From Dallia pectoralis (lineage: Eukaryota > Chordata > Actinopteri > Esociformes > Umbridae): a stretch of DNA of 64,000 bases. Of the stretch, positions 13,336-23,149 are shown in pieces; position 1 is the stretch's first letter; the number at the start of each line of letters is the position of its first letter. Below the pieces are notes generated by a model. That model was given only the letters and a program-made list of their open reading frames with translations, was not told the DNA's origin and did not search any database. Position numbers and translations under genes: made by a program. Location: positions 3,343,953-3,407,952 of the forward strand of contig CM055754.1 of assembly GCA_029465975.1 (NCBI GenBank), written 5' to 3'.

Positions 13336-13336
<1 letters not shown>
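11301..13336. other. Unique, partly GC-rich sequence
   Basis: Holds GC-boxes at 11669-11694, a C-rich run at 11878-11900, (GT)n at 12190-12211 and pyrimidine-rich 12580-12720. The 12740-12960 stretch (GACAGTGGCAGTTGTCATG, TATTATTAACCC) reads like unique regulatory DNA. No coding exon was recognised. Confidence 0.45.
11669..11694. promoter_or_regulatory. Tandem GC-boxes / C-rich tract
   Basis: CCCCGCCCC occurs in overlapping tandem copies. This matches the Sp1/KLF GC-box on the opposite strand and can also form a G-quadruplex there. There is no transcript evidence nearby. Confidence 0.4.

Positions 13337-13371
<35 letters not shown>
13337..13371. repeat. (CA)n microsatellite
   Basis: About 17 uninterrupted CA units. 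Confidence 0.96.
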
Positions 13372-13374
<3 letters not shown>

Positions 13375-13560
13375 CACACAATCTCTCCTCGTCTCATGAC
13401 CCCAGACGCAGGCGGAGATAAAGCTGGTCATGTGACCCAGATGCCACAGCAGAGAGGCGCGTGATAGAGGCTGATTTAGACTGCTAATCGCACCCTGTGT
13501 ATTGGAACTTTGCTTTAGCATCGTCTTCCTTATCGCACTCACTTTTACCCCTCTTCTTTT

Positions 13561-13580
13561 TCTCTCTCTCTCTCTCTCTT
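13561..13580. repeat. (CT)n microsatellite
   Basis: Ten CT units inside a wider pyrimidine tract. Confidence 0.9.
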
Positions 13581-14678
13581 TTTCCCGGGGGAAAGATAAG
13601 AGTTAATGCTCAGCAGGACTGATTATCTCCGGCAAATAAACAAATATAGACAGCCGCGTCGATCAAACCGGGGGAAAAACTCTGGCAGGTTATTTTAGAT
13701 CCTGACTTCAGAGGAGTAATTTAGAAAAAAGGAGATCTGTGTCACTGGCAGGGTAGTTTACTTCAAAACCCGAGTAAAACTATTGACTGTACCATAACAG
13801 CTAGAGACGAATCGTGCTTGTGGATTTGCCCAGGGGCGCGGTGATGGCCAGTGTCGTCCACGTTTGGTGGTGTAGTTTGATTAAATGGTTACCTTGCCTT
13901 TCTGTGCTCTAGTAACTGCTTTTGACTTGGACGCCTTTGTGTTACTCCTTTGTGGATTTAGTGGATTTAGAACAGCGTCAGTTGTGTTCTGGATGATACA
14001 TACCTTGACGTCCGCAGGGAAACACTGCAATGAGATCACGAAATTCGTCCGAAACACCAAGAGTGCTTGGGGAAGGCAATCGGTTAATCAGATCGTGCGT
14101 GTGAGCTACATTGTAGTCTGAGACCAGACGTATTGGTTCCTGCAGACACAAAACACAAAACGGACAACATTGAAACTCATCTGAACTCTCTGCTAATTGT
14201 CCAGCTCAGAGCCGTGTCCACTATACGAAAGAGAACATTCAGTGGTTGTTAAACTAGTCTTGCTGGTCTGTTGCACAACCGTGTCCCGAGGTTTGTGGTT
14301 TGTTCCTCCTCTGACCACTATCTCTAGAGGTACTCAGTATTGTTGTTAAGATACCCTGAACTAGTGATGTGCTGAAAACAATTTGGCCCTTGTGGAAGTT
14401 GCTCATGTCTTTACTGTCCATTTCTCCTGCACCCAACAGGTTGTCTTTGAAAACTGTATGTTCACTTACCATCCAATCTACCCAGACCTTGACAAGTGCC
14501 CTTAATGCCATTCGCTTCTATTGTGAAATGTCAAAATGTTTTGGCCTCATATATTCCTCGTATGTGTTTGATTACATTTACATGAAAATCTTAAGGCACA
14601 AATGCAGTAATGTATAGATAAGATTTTGCTAAACACAATTCTTTTTACAGTACAGTGAAATAGATTTTTTGACCTATA
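13581..14678. other. Unique sequence, no gene seen
   Basis: Ordinary mixed-composition DNA. Open frames of 78-85 codons (13885-14121, 14254-14511) show no domain. Confidence 0.5.
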
Positions 14679-14768
14679 ATTGGCTAGTTCATTCTTCTCC
14701 AGACCTCTTATTGGCCAGTTCATCCTTCTCCAGACCTCTTATTGGCCAGTTCTTTCTTCTCCAGATTC
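14679..14768. repeat. 31-bp tandem triplicate carrying CCAAT boxes
   Basis: Three copies of a 31-bp unit (ATTGGCCAGTTC, then CTTCTCCAGACCTCTT). Each copy begins with ATTGG, an inverted CCAAT box, at 14679, 14710 and 14741. The 31-bp phase, about three helical turns, is the spacing known for paired NF-Y sites in vertebrate cell-cycle promoters. Function is inferred only. Confidence 0.85.
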
Positions 14769-16572
14769 CTAACAAGAATATAAATGGAAACAAAATATAA
14801 CCTTTCAAAAGTGTTTCTTATTTTACTTAGTTACTCTAAACTACATGTCATTATAAAGGACATTTCATTGTATGTCAAGAAGAGCGCCACCAAATGATCA
14901 TTTAAGCCCGTTATATTTTTCCCTCATCTCCTCTCATTATTTCTGAAACAAAGAAAGGTGACACAGTCGCATGCAGACGGTTCGGTAAAGCAGTCAAAGG
15001 TTTTCTGTTTTCCTCAGTGTTTGGATAGCAGTGAAAAAGCAATTTAGAAATCAATTAAAAACCAGGTAAACAGTCAGCCCAGCGTTATTCAATGTTAATT
15101 ATCTTTGATTCCAGTGTGTTTCCGGAGTGCCGCGTGTCTGTTACGTGCGATGAACAGAAAAGAAGAAAACTACATTCGAAAAAGAAGAATAAAAAGTGAA
15201 TTACCCTTTTTTATGGCGTCCCTACATGCAGCACTACGAGATACTCTGTGAATAACGTAATCCCTACTCTGTTCTGGGTTCAGATGCGTATGGGAAGATG
15301 TATGCATCTCAATCAAATTCTACATTACTCTCCAGGTACACATGAAAAGGCTCACGTCACTAAAAAAGCCTGAATGCTCCCTCCCAGTCCGCTTCATGTC
15401 AACCAGACAGAGGCAGCTTCACGTGCTTTCAGCAGCGATTTACGGTTAGAGAAACCTGAACCACGTACCCGTGTCCCTGCGTTTTTTGAAGGGGACAACG
15501 TGCCGTTTGGGACCGCGCCCTCGGTTTCTTCTCTTCTCTTTCTCGGTGTTGACCTTTCACCGGGCGGGCAAATTTTTTGCTTCGATGGCCAATAGTCACA
15601 ACGCGGTGGCACACACGATACCAATAGGTTGGTTTTAAATGGCCTAGTCGTCCTTCTGAGGTGCGACGTGGGGACGGGGAGAACAGGGTGCTGCCGTGAG
15701 ACGTGTGTGTGTGTGTGTGTGTGCGTGTAATGTATATAGCGAGATTGGAACATGGGCTCGGCATGAGAACGTTCTCTCGGAGCGATCCGCGAGGAACATC
15801 GGCGTTGACCAACTGTTAAGAACGTTCCCTGGTCAGAGAGCCACAAGCGTGTAAAATAAGTCCCCTTTAATAAAGATGCCCTGATGTGGACGACACAGGC
15901 TGATGCAGAATTCAGCCACCAAGACTCAGCCTCCGAAGCTAGATTCAGCGTTGTGACACGCAGGGGGGTATTCCTTCATTCACGTTGCTTCTCTTGTCTG
16001 GAGAATGAAGAGGGGATTTGCTTTGAGGAGTAGGAGATCTGACGAGAACATTGACAGTGCTCTTTCGTTTCTGTGTCCTGGCATTGTCAAAATGGTTTCT
16101 TAATTGTTCAAGTCGACTCAAGATTTATTATCATTGAAATGAATCCGTTTTGATCTCAACACAAAACTTATTTTAACCTCTTTTGTTAAACAGAATCTTT
16201 TTTACTGTGATGTATTTCTCTGCTTTACTAAAAAACCTTACTGTAATAGTTGATATAACCTCAGGCTTACGCCAAAGACAGGAGTGGAGATTTAGACTGA
16301 CGGTTTCAGAAATATATGTCTTAACAATAAAGCTCTACTGCTTCGCCAGGGGGCACTGAAACATTTAAACCAAACTTCACTTTAAAAATACTGTCTAGGT
16401 ACCTGGAAACGTTCCCTATTGAAGTGAGATATGTTTTGTATTGCCTTTACTCAAGAATAGATCTAAATATGGAGCCACCAACAGAACATAAACCACTGTA
16501 TTCACCCTCACTGTATTCCAAATCATGTGACCAGACATACTGCTCAGGGACATTGAGTCATGTGACATTAAT
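14769..16572. other. Unique sequence with one (GT)n
   Basis: (GT)n at 15703-15726. Overlapping reverse frames of 127-150 codons (15394-15846) run across the microsatellite and show no domain. 15900-16570 is AT-rich and featureless. Confidence 0.5.
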
Positions 16573-17139
16573 TTAGGTCATTACCAACATGACTGTAGGT
16601 CATTACCAACATGACTTTAGGTCATTACCAACAATACTTTATGTCATTACCAACATGACTTTAGGTCATTACCAACATGACTTTAGGTCATTACCAACAT
16701 TAGTTTAGGTCATTACCAACATTAGTTTAGGTCATTACCAACATTACTTTAGTTCATTACATGACTTTAGGTCATTACCAACATTACTTTAGGTCATTAC
16801 CAACATTACTTTAGGTCATTACCAACATTACTTTAGGTCATTACATGACTTTAGGTCATTACCAACATTACTTTAGGTCATTACCAACATGACTTTAGGT
16901 CATTACCAACATTACTTTAGGTCATTACCAACATGACTTTAGGTCATTACATGACTTTAGGTCATTACCAACATTACTTTAGGTCATTACATTACTTTAG
17001 GTCATTATCAACATTACTTTAGGTCATTACCAACATTACTTTAGGTCATTACCAACATTACTTTAGGTCATTACATTACTTTAGGTCATTACATTACTTT
17101 AGGTCATTACATTACTTTAGGTCATTACCAACATTAGTT
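16573..17139. repeat. Two-length minisatellite, 23-bp and 19-bp units
   Basis: About 26 copies of TAGGTCATTACCAACATKACTTT (20+3 bp), mixed with a shorter form lacking four bases (TAGGTCATTACATKACTTT). G/T variation within CATGACT versus CATTACT divides copies into subtypes. The short units cluster, including three in a row near 17060-17130. Confidence 0.95.
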
Positions 17140-17199
17140 CCGTTTGGGTGGCTAGGTTGGTTATTCACACTGCTAGGGTGTATTAAGCTAATTGAGTTT

Positions 17200-17465
17200 G
17201 CTTTATATTAGTTCCTGGGTAAGGTCACTAATTGCTTGGTGTTGTTGGATTGAGGTCACGTCAGTTTGGTGAGTGTTTTGTATAGGTTAAACTGTTAAAT
17301 ATGTATTTCGTCAGACGCTACTCTAGCGCAATTTGATTTATGTTCATAGTCGTTTTCCTGTTCGTTGTCCCGTGTTTGTTTCATTTAAATAAATTCCACG
17401 ACGGGCTATATCCGCTCTGCGCATGGCTTTCTCAAACACCACACCTATGGATTACGTGACAAATA
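17200..17465 (+). mobile_element. Possible solo-LTR remnant
   Basis: The order of parts resembles the end of a fish Ty3/gypsy LTR: a T-rich stretch with CCTGTTCGTTGTCCCGTG, an AAATAAA signal at about 17388, a C/G-rich CTCTGCGCATGG segment, then ATTACGTGACA. No matching second LTR, primer site or target duplication was found, so this is tentative. Confidence 0.25.
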
Positions 17466-18316
17466 ACTGTTAGGAAAATTGGCTTGGTGGTGTTGCTAGT
17501 TAGTCAGATGTCTTCCGTCATATCATTTGTGCAAACATAAGAGAGCCGTCAATGTCTAGTTGTCTCTTTAGGTGTTGCGTTTGCCTTTGGAGTCCGCTAC
17601 CGTCACGTCTGTCAACATGAAGACCAAAGATGTGTCGATGAAAGTCACCATGGGGCAGGAAAAATGTGAAAAATCAGTCAGAATGACAGCCAAAACGTTA
17701 GGCATGCCAAAGATCTGTTGAGCGCAGCAACAGAAGAAAAGGATCTGACCCGGATAAAGGGTTGCTATATTTCAACCCCTGATCAAGTAACCTCACACAC
17801 TGGTAGCATAAGCATCTCCGAGGTGCACAGAATTTATTGTGGGGCAACAGGGGAAAGTTCAATTCATATCTGATAAAACACTTCCTTGTCTGATGGAAAT
17901 GAGACTTCAAAACACCAACAATGACTGGTGCAGTAAAATCTCCAAATGTACATAAATGGTACACTGCATTCTGTGGGGTCAACAAGTTGCACTAATTAGG
18001 CAGTTTTTGCAGGCAGAGGATATGCAACTTAATACTCAACGTACAGTAGATGCTTCATTTAGCCATTTTATTAATCAGTTCCAGTTTAGTTGGGACTTTT
18101 AAATGTGGACACCACTACGTAGTCAAGTGAAACCTGAGAATGAATACTTCAACCTCATACTCGTTGTTTCTTTTTGAATGCAAAGATCTCGATTCGAAAT
18201 GCCAAAGAAAATCTAAAATACTACTTCCTTCGCTTTGAGTCATTGTTACAATTCCGTCGGTCACTTTTCGGCGAAACCACAGCCGGACGGGGTCTGTAAC
18301 GCATCACAAGTGTGAT
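17466..18316. other. Unique sequence, no gene seen
   Basis: Mixed AT-rich DNA. A 95-codon reverse frame (17698-17985) has no recognisable domain. Confidence 0.5.
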
Positions 18317-18363
18317 GGTCCAGAAAAGTGCACTAACTAGGGAATAGAGTGCCATTTGGTCGC
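18317..18363. mobile_element. Salmonid-type fold-back repeat, half copy B
   Basis: Only the right half is visible: GGTCCAGAAAAGTGCACTAA, then GGGAATAGAGTGCCATTTGG. It ends directly before the pyrimidine tract. Confidence 0.75.
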
Positions 18364-18398
18364 CAGATTGGTGAAGCAGTCTTTGTGCATATTCACCA

Positions 18399-18955
18399 CC
18401 TCCTCTCCTCTCCCTCTCCTCTTCTCCTCCTCTCCTCCTCTCCTCCTCTCCTCCTCTCCTCTTCTCCTCTTTTCCTCCTCTCCTCTTCTCCTCCTCTCCT
18501 CTTCTCCTCTTCTCCTCTTCTCCTCTTCTCCTCCTCTCCTCTTCTCCTCTTCTCCTCCTCTCCTCCTCTCCTCTTCTCCTCATCTCCTCTTCTCCTCCTC
18601 TCCTCATCTCCTCCTCTCCTCTTCTCCTCTTCTCCTCCTCTCCTCTTCTCCTCCTCTCCTCTTCTCCTCCTCTCCTCTTCTTCTCCTCTCCTCTTCTCCT
18701 CCTCTCCTCTTCTCCTCCTCTCCTCCTCTCCTCTTCTCCTCCTCTCCTCTTCTTCTCTTCTCCTCCTCTCCTCTTCTCCTCCTCTCCTCTTCTCCTCCTC
18801 TCCTCTTCTCCTCCTCTCCTCTTCTCCTCCTCTCCTCTTCTTCTCCTCTCCTCTTCTCCTCCTCTCCTCCTCTCCTCCTCTCCTCTTCTCCTCCTCTCCT
18901 CTTCTTCTCTTCTCCTCCTCTCCTCTTCTCCTCCTCTCCTCCTCTCCTCCTCTCT
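18399..18955. repeat. 557-bp polypyrimidine tract, CTCCT/CTTCTCCT motif
   Basis: The + strand is almost entirely C and T, built of CTCCTCTTCTCCTCC variants. The only purines are A in two or three CATCTCC variants near 18578-18610. Forward Leu/Ser/Pro frames (208-320 codons) and reverse Arg/Glu/Gly frames are artefacts. Long mirror-like pyrimidine tracts can form triplex (H-) DNA. Confidence 0.97.
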
Positions 18956-19120
18956 ACCCCTGCTCATATCCCCTGCTCCTAAAACCCATCGTTGGCCTTT
19001 ATTGTTCTCCCGTGTTCCTCTGCCGTGTCCGATTAATCGTCTCCGCATCTTGCCTGCATCTCTTCCCCGACACAACGCTCTCTGGATTCACCGTCGCCAT
19101 GGTCTCAGGTTTATCAAGGA

Positions 19121-19230
19121 ATGTCTTCTTCCTCCTCTTCTACTTCTCTCCTTTTACTCCTGAACCTCCTCTGTCTCCCGTCTCTTTCTTCCTCCACCTT
19201 TCTGTCATGCCCACCCCCCCCAGCCCAACC
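19121..19230. repeat. Pyrimidine-rich low-complexity patch
   Basis: CTTCCTCCTCTTCTACTTC and similar. Less pure than the tract just upstream. Confidence 0.7.
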
Positions 19231-19299
19231 CGTACCTCCTCCTCGCCTACCTTCCCAGCTCTGCTGGGGTTTGTGTTGCGGTCGTTCTGTTTATGCAAT

Positions 19300-19400
19300 T
19301 CCTTGTTTTGAAGTGACAGGCCAGGATAGATATGCAATATTAAAGAGGGGCCTTATGAATTTTTGACATCTAATTAGTTACTTCCCAGTTAACATATCAT
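19300..19400. promoter_or_regulatory. Possible conserved non-coding block
   Basis: Unique AT-rich island between two low-complexity regions, with ATATGCAATATTAAAG, CATCTAATTAGTTAC and AGTTAACATATC. It has homeodomain and POU-like cores but no proof of function. Confidence 0.25.
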
Positions 19401-19423
19401 GGCTCACAGGGGCAGGCCTGATT

Positions 19424-19731
19424 CACCCGCCAACCAGCAAGCCAACCAGCCAGCCAGTCAACCAGCCAGCCATCTAACCAGCAAGCCAACCATCCTGCCA
19501 GCCAGTCAACCAGCCAGCCAGCCATCTAACCAGCCAGCCATCCAACCAGCAAGCCAACCAGCCAGTCAACCAACCAGCCAGCTATCTAACCAGCCAACCA
19601 GCAAGCCAACCAGCCAGCCAGTCAACCAGCCAGCCATCTAACCAGCCAGCCAACCAGCAAGCCAACCAGCCAGCCAGCCAGTCAACCAGCCAGCCATCTA
19701 ACCAGCCATCCATCCAACCAGCCAACCTACC
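19424..19731. repeat. CCAG/CCAA tetranucleotide-based array
   Basis: About 77 four-base units of CCAG, CCAA, CCAT and TCAA type, with recurring longer phrases such as CAGCCATCTAACCAGC. The Gln/Pro/Ser/Ala frame (19399-19641) is a repeat artefact. Confidence 0.95.
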
Positions 19732-20077
19732 AGAGCCATTTGCTAGTGAGGGTGGGTAGACAATAACTACATCATCAGGTTTATTACGTCTTAACCACCT
19801 GGCCTCCTATAGTCACCTGCAACACCATCTCAACTCTACAGGCTGTTATGAGAGGTACACCTTCACCCCCACTCTTCTCTCCCTCTCTCCCGACCATCCT
19901 CTCTGTATTCCAGGACTGTGTCCCGGTACTTTGTTCCCGGTTGATTCCCAGAGGTACCGGCCAGCACAATAGGAGGCTTCACTCCCCCCTCTCTCGTCTC
20001 CTTAATAGTCAAGGATATGTAGAGAGACAGGAAATACATCTCTACACACAATAGGAGTGCCGACCCGTACAGGAGCA

Positions 20078-20109
20078 TGGGGTGGGGGGGTGGGGAGGTG
20101 GGGGGGTGG
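20078..20109 (+). repeat. G-rich tract, G-quadruplex candidate
   Basis: Successive G runs of 4-7 separated by single T or A (GGGGTGGGGGGGTGGGG, then GGTGGGGGGGTGG) satisfy the usual four-run G-quadruplex rule. Confidence 0.85.
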
Positions 20110-20547
20110 AGATGGTAGAGATGCCCTGATTAGACGGGATATCTCCTCCCGGATCTTATCCACTGGCTTCCCGCGTGAACATCTCTGGTCTCAAATCGTA
20201 GCATCTTAATCATCGTCTGCAGATAAACATTTACGCACGACAGGTTTGACTTTTACGGCCGCCTGTCGGTTTTGTCTTCTTAGCCCGGCGGGTCACGCGA
20301 GCATCCGGGGTGTAAACAAGTTGTCGTGTCTACTGTGACAAAACACACAATACGCTTAGAGCCCTTAGCTATTAACCAGTCTGTTTTACATGGCCTGGTT
20401 ATAGGCTTAGGCAAAACCGGTGACACCTAATTGTGATGTAAAACCGATATGAGAGAGGAAGGCGCAGAGATTTTGTGCTTGTTGTTTTCCCCGTGTGTCA
20501 AAGTAAACAAAAACAAACAAACAAAAAGGAGCTTCAGTACTCTTGGC

Positions 20548-20600
20548 AGTGACACACACACACCCCGCGCACACACCCACTCACACACACACACACAACC
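20548..20600. repeat. CA-rich microsatellite
   Basis: Interrupted CA repeats with CCCGCG and CCCACT breaks. Confidence 0.9.
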
Positions 20601-20629
20601 TACACACAGCCCCAGACCTCCTCTCCCGA

Positions 20630-20750
20630 ACCCCTATGATCAATTAACTGATTATCCCTGCAAGGGCTCTGATTGGATAATCAGCGGTGCTATTAATCAC
20701 ATGTTATCAGGCGATCAGGGGACGCGTATTCATTATACCGCTGCATCTCT
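20630..20750. promoter_or_regulatory. Possible regulatory block with GATA/TAAT inverted repeat
   Basis: CTGATTATCC (20648-20657) is exactly complementary to GGATAATCAG (20675-20684), with a 17-bp spacer. More ATTA and GATCA words follow. The arms combine a GATA-type and a homeodomain-type core. Regulatory function is inference. Confidence 0.3.
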
Positions 20751-20815
20751 CAGTGTCTGTATCACCCCAGAGGAGTCAGAGGGAGACATGTTCTCAATCA
20801 CTCCCCCCCCGTAGT

Positions 20816-20914
20816 CCCGTCCTAGACCCTGTGCTACGTAATATGGTGGTGGTTGGGATTACAGACCATCTGAATTAGCCCCGTCCTAGACCCTGTGCTA
20901 CGTAATATGGTGGT
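20816..20914. repeat. Perfect 35-bp direct repeat, 64-bp period
   Basis: The same 35 bases, from CCCGTCCTAGACCC through TACGTAATATGGTGGT, occur at 20816-20850 and 20880-20914. They are separated by 29 bp of unrelated sequence. Confidence 0.92.
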
Positions 20915-21084
20915 ACTCATTACCTGTAACTCTACTACTACTGCTGGCAATAGTAATAACAACATGAACAATTATATTAACACACAATAAATATACATGT
21001 GAAATGTGTCAGAAAATGGGGAAGGCAAAACTGATACTGCATATTCGCGAGAAAAAACAAACGAATTACAGCCACACGCATTGG

Positions 21085-21092
21085 GTTTGTTG
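21085..21092. repeat. hAT target-site duplication, left
   Basis: GTTTGTTG immediately before the left terminus. It is identical to 23004-23011. Confidence 0.9.
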
Positions 21093-21115
21093 CAGAGCTG
21101 TGCTCGAGACCACCT

Positions 21116-21298
21116 AAAGCGAGACCGAGACGAGACCGAGACCGAAGGGGGCCGAGACCGAGACGAGACCAAGACCGAAGGGGGCCGAGACCGAGACGAG
21201 ACCGAGACCGAAGGTGGCCGAGACCGAGACGAGACCGAGACCGAAGGTGGCCGAGACCGAGACGAGACCGATACCGAAAGGGGGCCGAGACCGAGACC
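21116..21298. repeat. 33-bp subterminal array inside the hAT element
   Basis: About five copies of a 33-bp unit made of GAGACCGAGACGAGACCGAG plus ACCGAAGGGGGCC. Such subterminal repeats serve as transposase contact sites in known hAT elements. The RDRDETETEGG frame across it is an artefact. Confidence 0.9.
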
Positions 21299-21734
21299 AT
21301 ATCAACACTAAATAATATTACATGTTTTTGGTCCAGTGACCAATGTAAAAAAAACACTTGACCAACAGCATCAGATCATCTACTGTGTTGTCATCCTGAA
21401 TGAAATGAATTACATTTTATTAAAAGAGTATGTAGGCCTATTTATTGTCTTATGTAACCATAAAATACGAAAATAAAACCATGATTTTAAAATGCACAGG
21501 CTATGATATAAAAAAAAATAAAAATCGAATAAATGAAAATCCATCAAACTGTATGTCCTATGTTGATGTAGTAAATGCTAACACATTTTGGATCACAAGC
21601 GACTTGCAATCAAATGATTTGCGCATGATTGGCCGATAAACAAATCTATTTATAATTATTTATCCGTCCACAGTCCCACGCAGCTTCAGTTGTTTGTCTG
21701 CTTGAGCAGGACACGCAAACGAACCGGTTGCATT

Positions 21735-21906
21735 GCGCACAGTGTTCATTAGTATAGTTACGAGTGCACATGAGACAGCAGCAAACTAACCCGGTTGAAC
21801 TGCGCACAGTGTTCATATAGATCAGACCAAAACCCGTCCAGTTTAATAAAGATCGGACCAAAACGGGCCCAGTTATAAAGATCGGACCATAACCGGTCCA
21901 GTTTTA
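21735..21906. repeat. Internal duplications of the hAT element
   Basis: GCGCACAGTGTTCAT occurs at 21735 and 21802. Three degenerate copies of a unit of about 30 bp, based on AAAGATCGGACCAAAACG and CCAGTTTA, follow (GATC at 21820, 21851 and 21880). Confidence 0.8.
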
Positions 21907-23003
21907 TGCTCTTTCTGCCGTATGCCCCCCGGACTTATGTATGTCCCACGTCCTTCTGTGTGCATGAGTAATTTCATTTATCGCCCATTTGTAGTTAGCC
22001 TATTAATAATTATTGTTCATATTCGTTTAATTTCGATACAAAACAATATTTTGTTGAAGTCTCTTGTAGGCTATATGAATACACTGTGGTTCATTCGTTA
22101 TTAATTATTGAGTGCAATAGGCGCATGACACATGAATGGGGCTGTATGTATTTGGCGGAATTCGTTCTGTTTATTTAGTGAAACATATTTCTTTATAAAC
22201 GTACCTCTTTTTTGTAGTTCAACCAAGCCAATCAGACTATTGTCTATATGTGTTCTCGTAGTATTTGTCTGTGTATCGCCCATTCAACCATTGCCATATA
22301 GGCTCAGTGAAGTGTGATCGGTGTCTGGGTACCGCAATTAGGGTACCAACGCCCAGCGGCGTGGGATTTTGGCGACAGGAAGGCAGTTTAGGTATCAAAA
22401 AACATGTAAATAGTAGTTTTATATATTGTTCGATTTGTGATTTTGCAATTCTGAAAACGGGACAAGGTAAAATGCACGTATTTAGGAAAAGTCATGGAAG
22501 GACGTCGGCTGTAGCTTTTCAACATTATGTATGTATTTTAATTACTAACCGCTGTGTGTTTTCGGACAAATTATTTATTTGTGCTCAATGTACTGAATAT
22601 AGGCAAAACGAATATATTGGCTGATTGTGCAGACATGATCGAGCATATGTTTAAGATTGAAGTATCTACGTGAATGGGTGCACGCTCTAGCGACGCTGGG
22701 GGTGGGCTTTTCTTCAAAAGTAGATAGCCATTGGCGGGATAAGCCACATCAGAAAAAAACAGTCTGACTCTGGACGAAATACAGCCAATGGAAATACAGC
22801 CTCTACATGTCATACTTAAATATTTTGCTAGAAAAAATTGTGGGCGATAATTTCTACGCTGGTCTCGACTGGTCTCGGAAGAATTTACGAGTCCTTACTG
22901 TCCGAGACCGAGTCGAGACCGAGTCCAAATGTAACCGAGACCGAGACGAGACCGAGCCCTTAAAAAAGTGGTCTCGAGACCGGTCTCGAGTACTACAGCT
23001 CTG

Positions 23004-23011
23004 GTTTGTTG
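23004..23011. repeat. hAT target-site duplication, right
   Basis: GTTTGTTG immediately after the right terminus. It is identical to 21085-21092. Confidence 0.9.
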
Positions 23012-23149
23012 GTCGAGTCGCAAACCGATTGTCCGTTTGCTGAACGCTCAACCTGTTCTCCGCGTGCCTGCTTCTTCTGGCGTCGTACGCTTTTGTGTTG
23101 TTGTTTTTTTTCAATTAGAGTCAATTGACCTGACAGAATGGCTGGCAGT

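Larger units (their letters stand above)
21093..23003. mobile_element. Non-autonomous hAT-superfamily transposon
   Basis: A 1,911-bp element. It starts CAGAGCTGTGCTCGAGACCA and ends with the inverted terminus GTACTACAGCTCTG, and is bounded by a perfect 8-bp target duplication (GTTTGTTG), the hallmark of hAT insertion. GAGACCGAG-type subterminal repeats occur at both ends (about 21116-21298 and 22858-22995). Next to the right end lies a perfect palindrome GGTCTCGAGACC. The interior is AT-rich. Its longest open frame is 119 codons and shows no transposase motif, so the element must have been mobilised by a transposase supplied elsewhere. Class, size and TSD are read from the sequence. The exact family is not known to me. 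Confidence 0.92.

Noticed and set aside
16573..17139. CRISPR-like alternation of repeat and spacer
   Set aside because: Units are contiguous and all related. There are no unique spacers, and the genome is vertebrate.
18221..19311. Leu/Ser/Pro 320-codon forward frame and Glu/Arg reverse frame
   Set aside because: Translation of the polypyrimidine tract and its complement.
22265..22624. 119-codon frame with Cys pairs (CDRC, CSIC, CAQC) inside the hAT element
   Set aside because: The cysteine spacing is irregular and does not match a BED or other zinc finger. No hAT catalytic or dimerisation motif follows.
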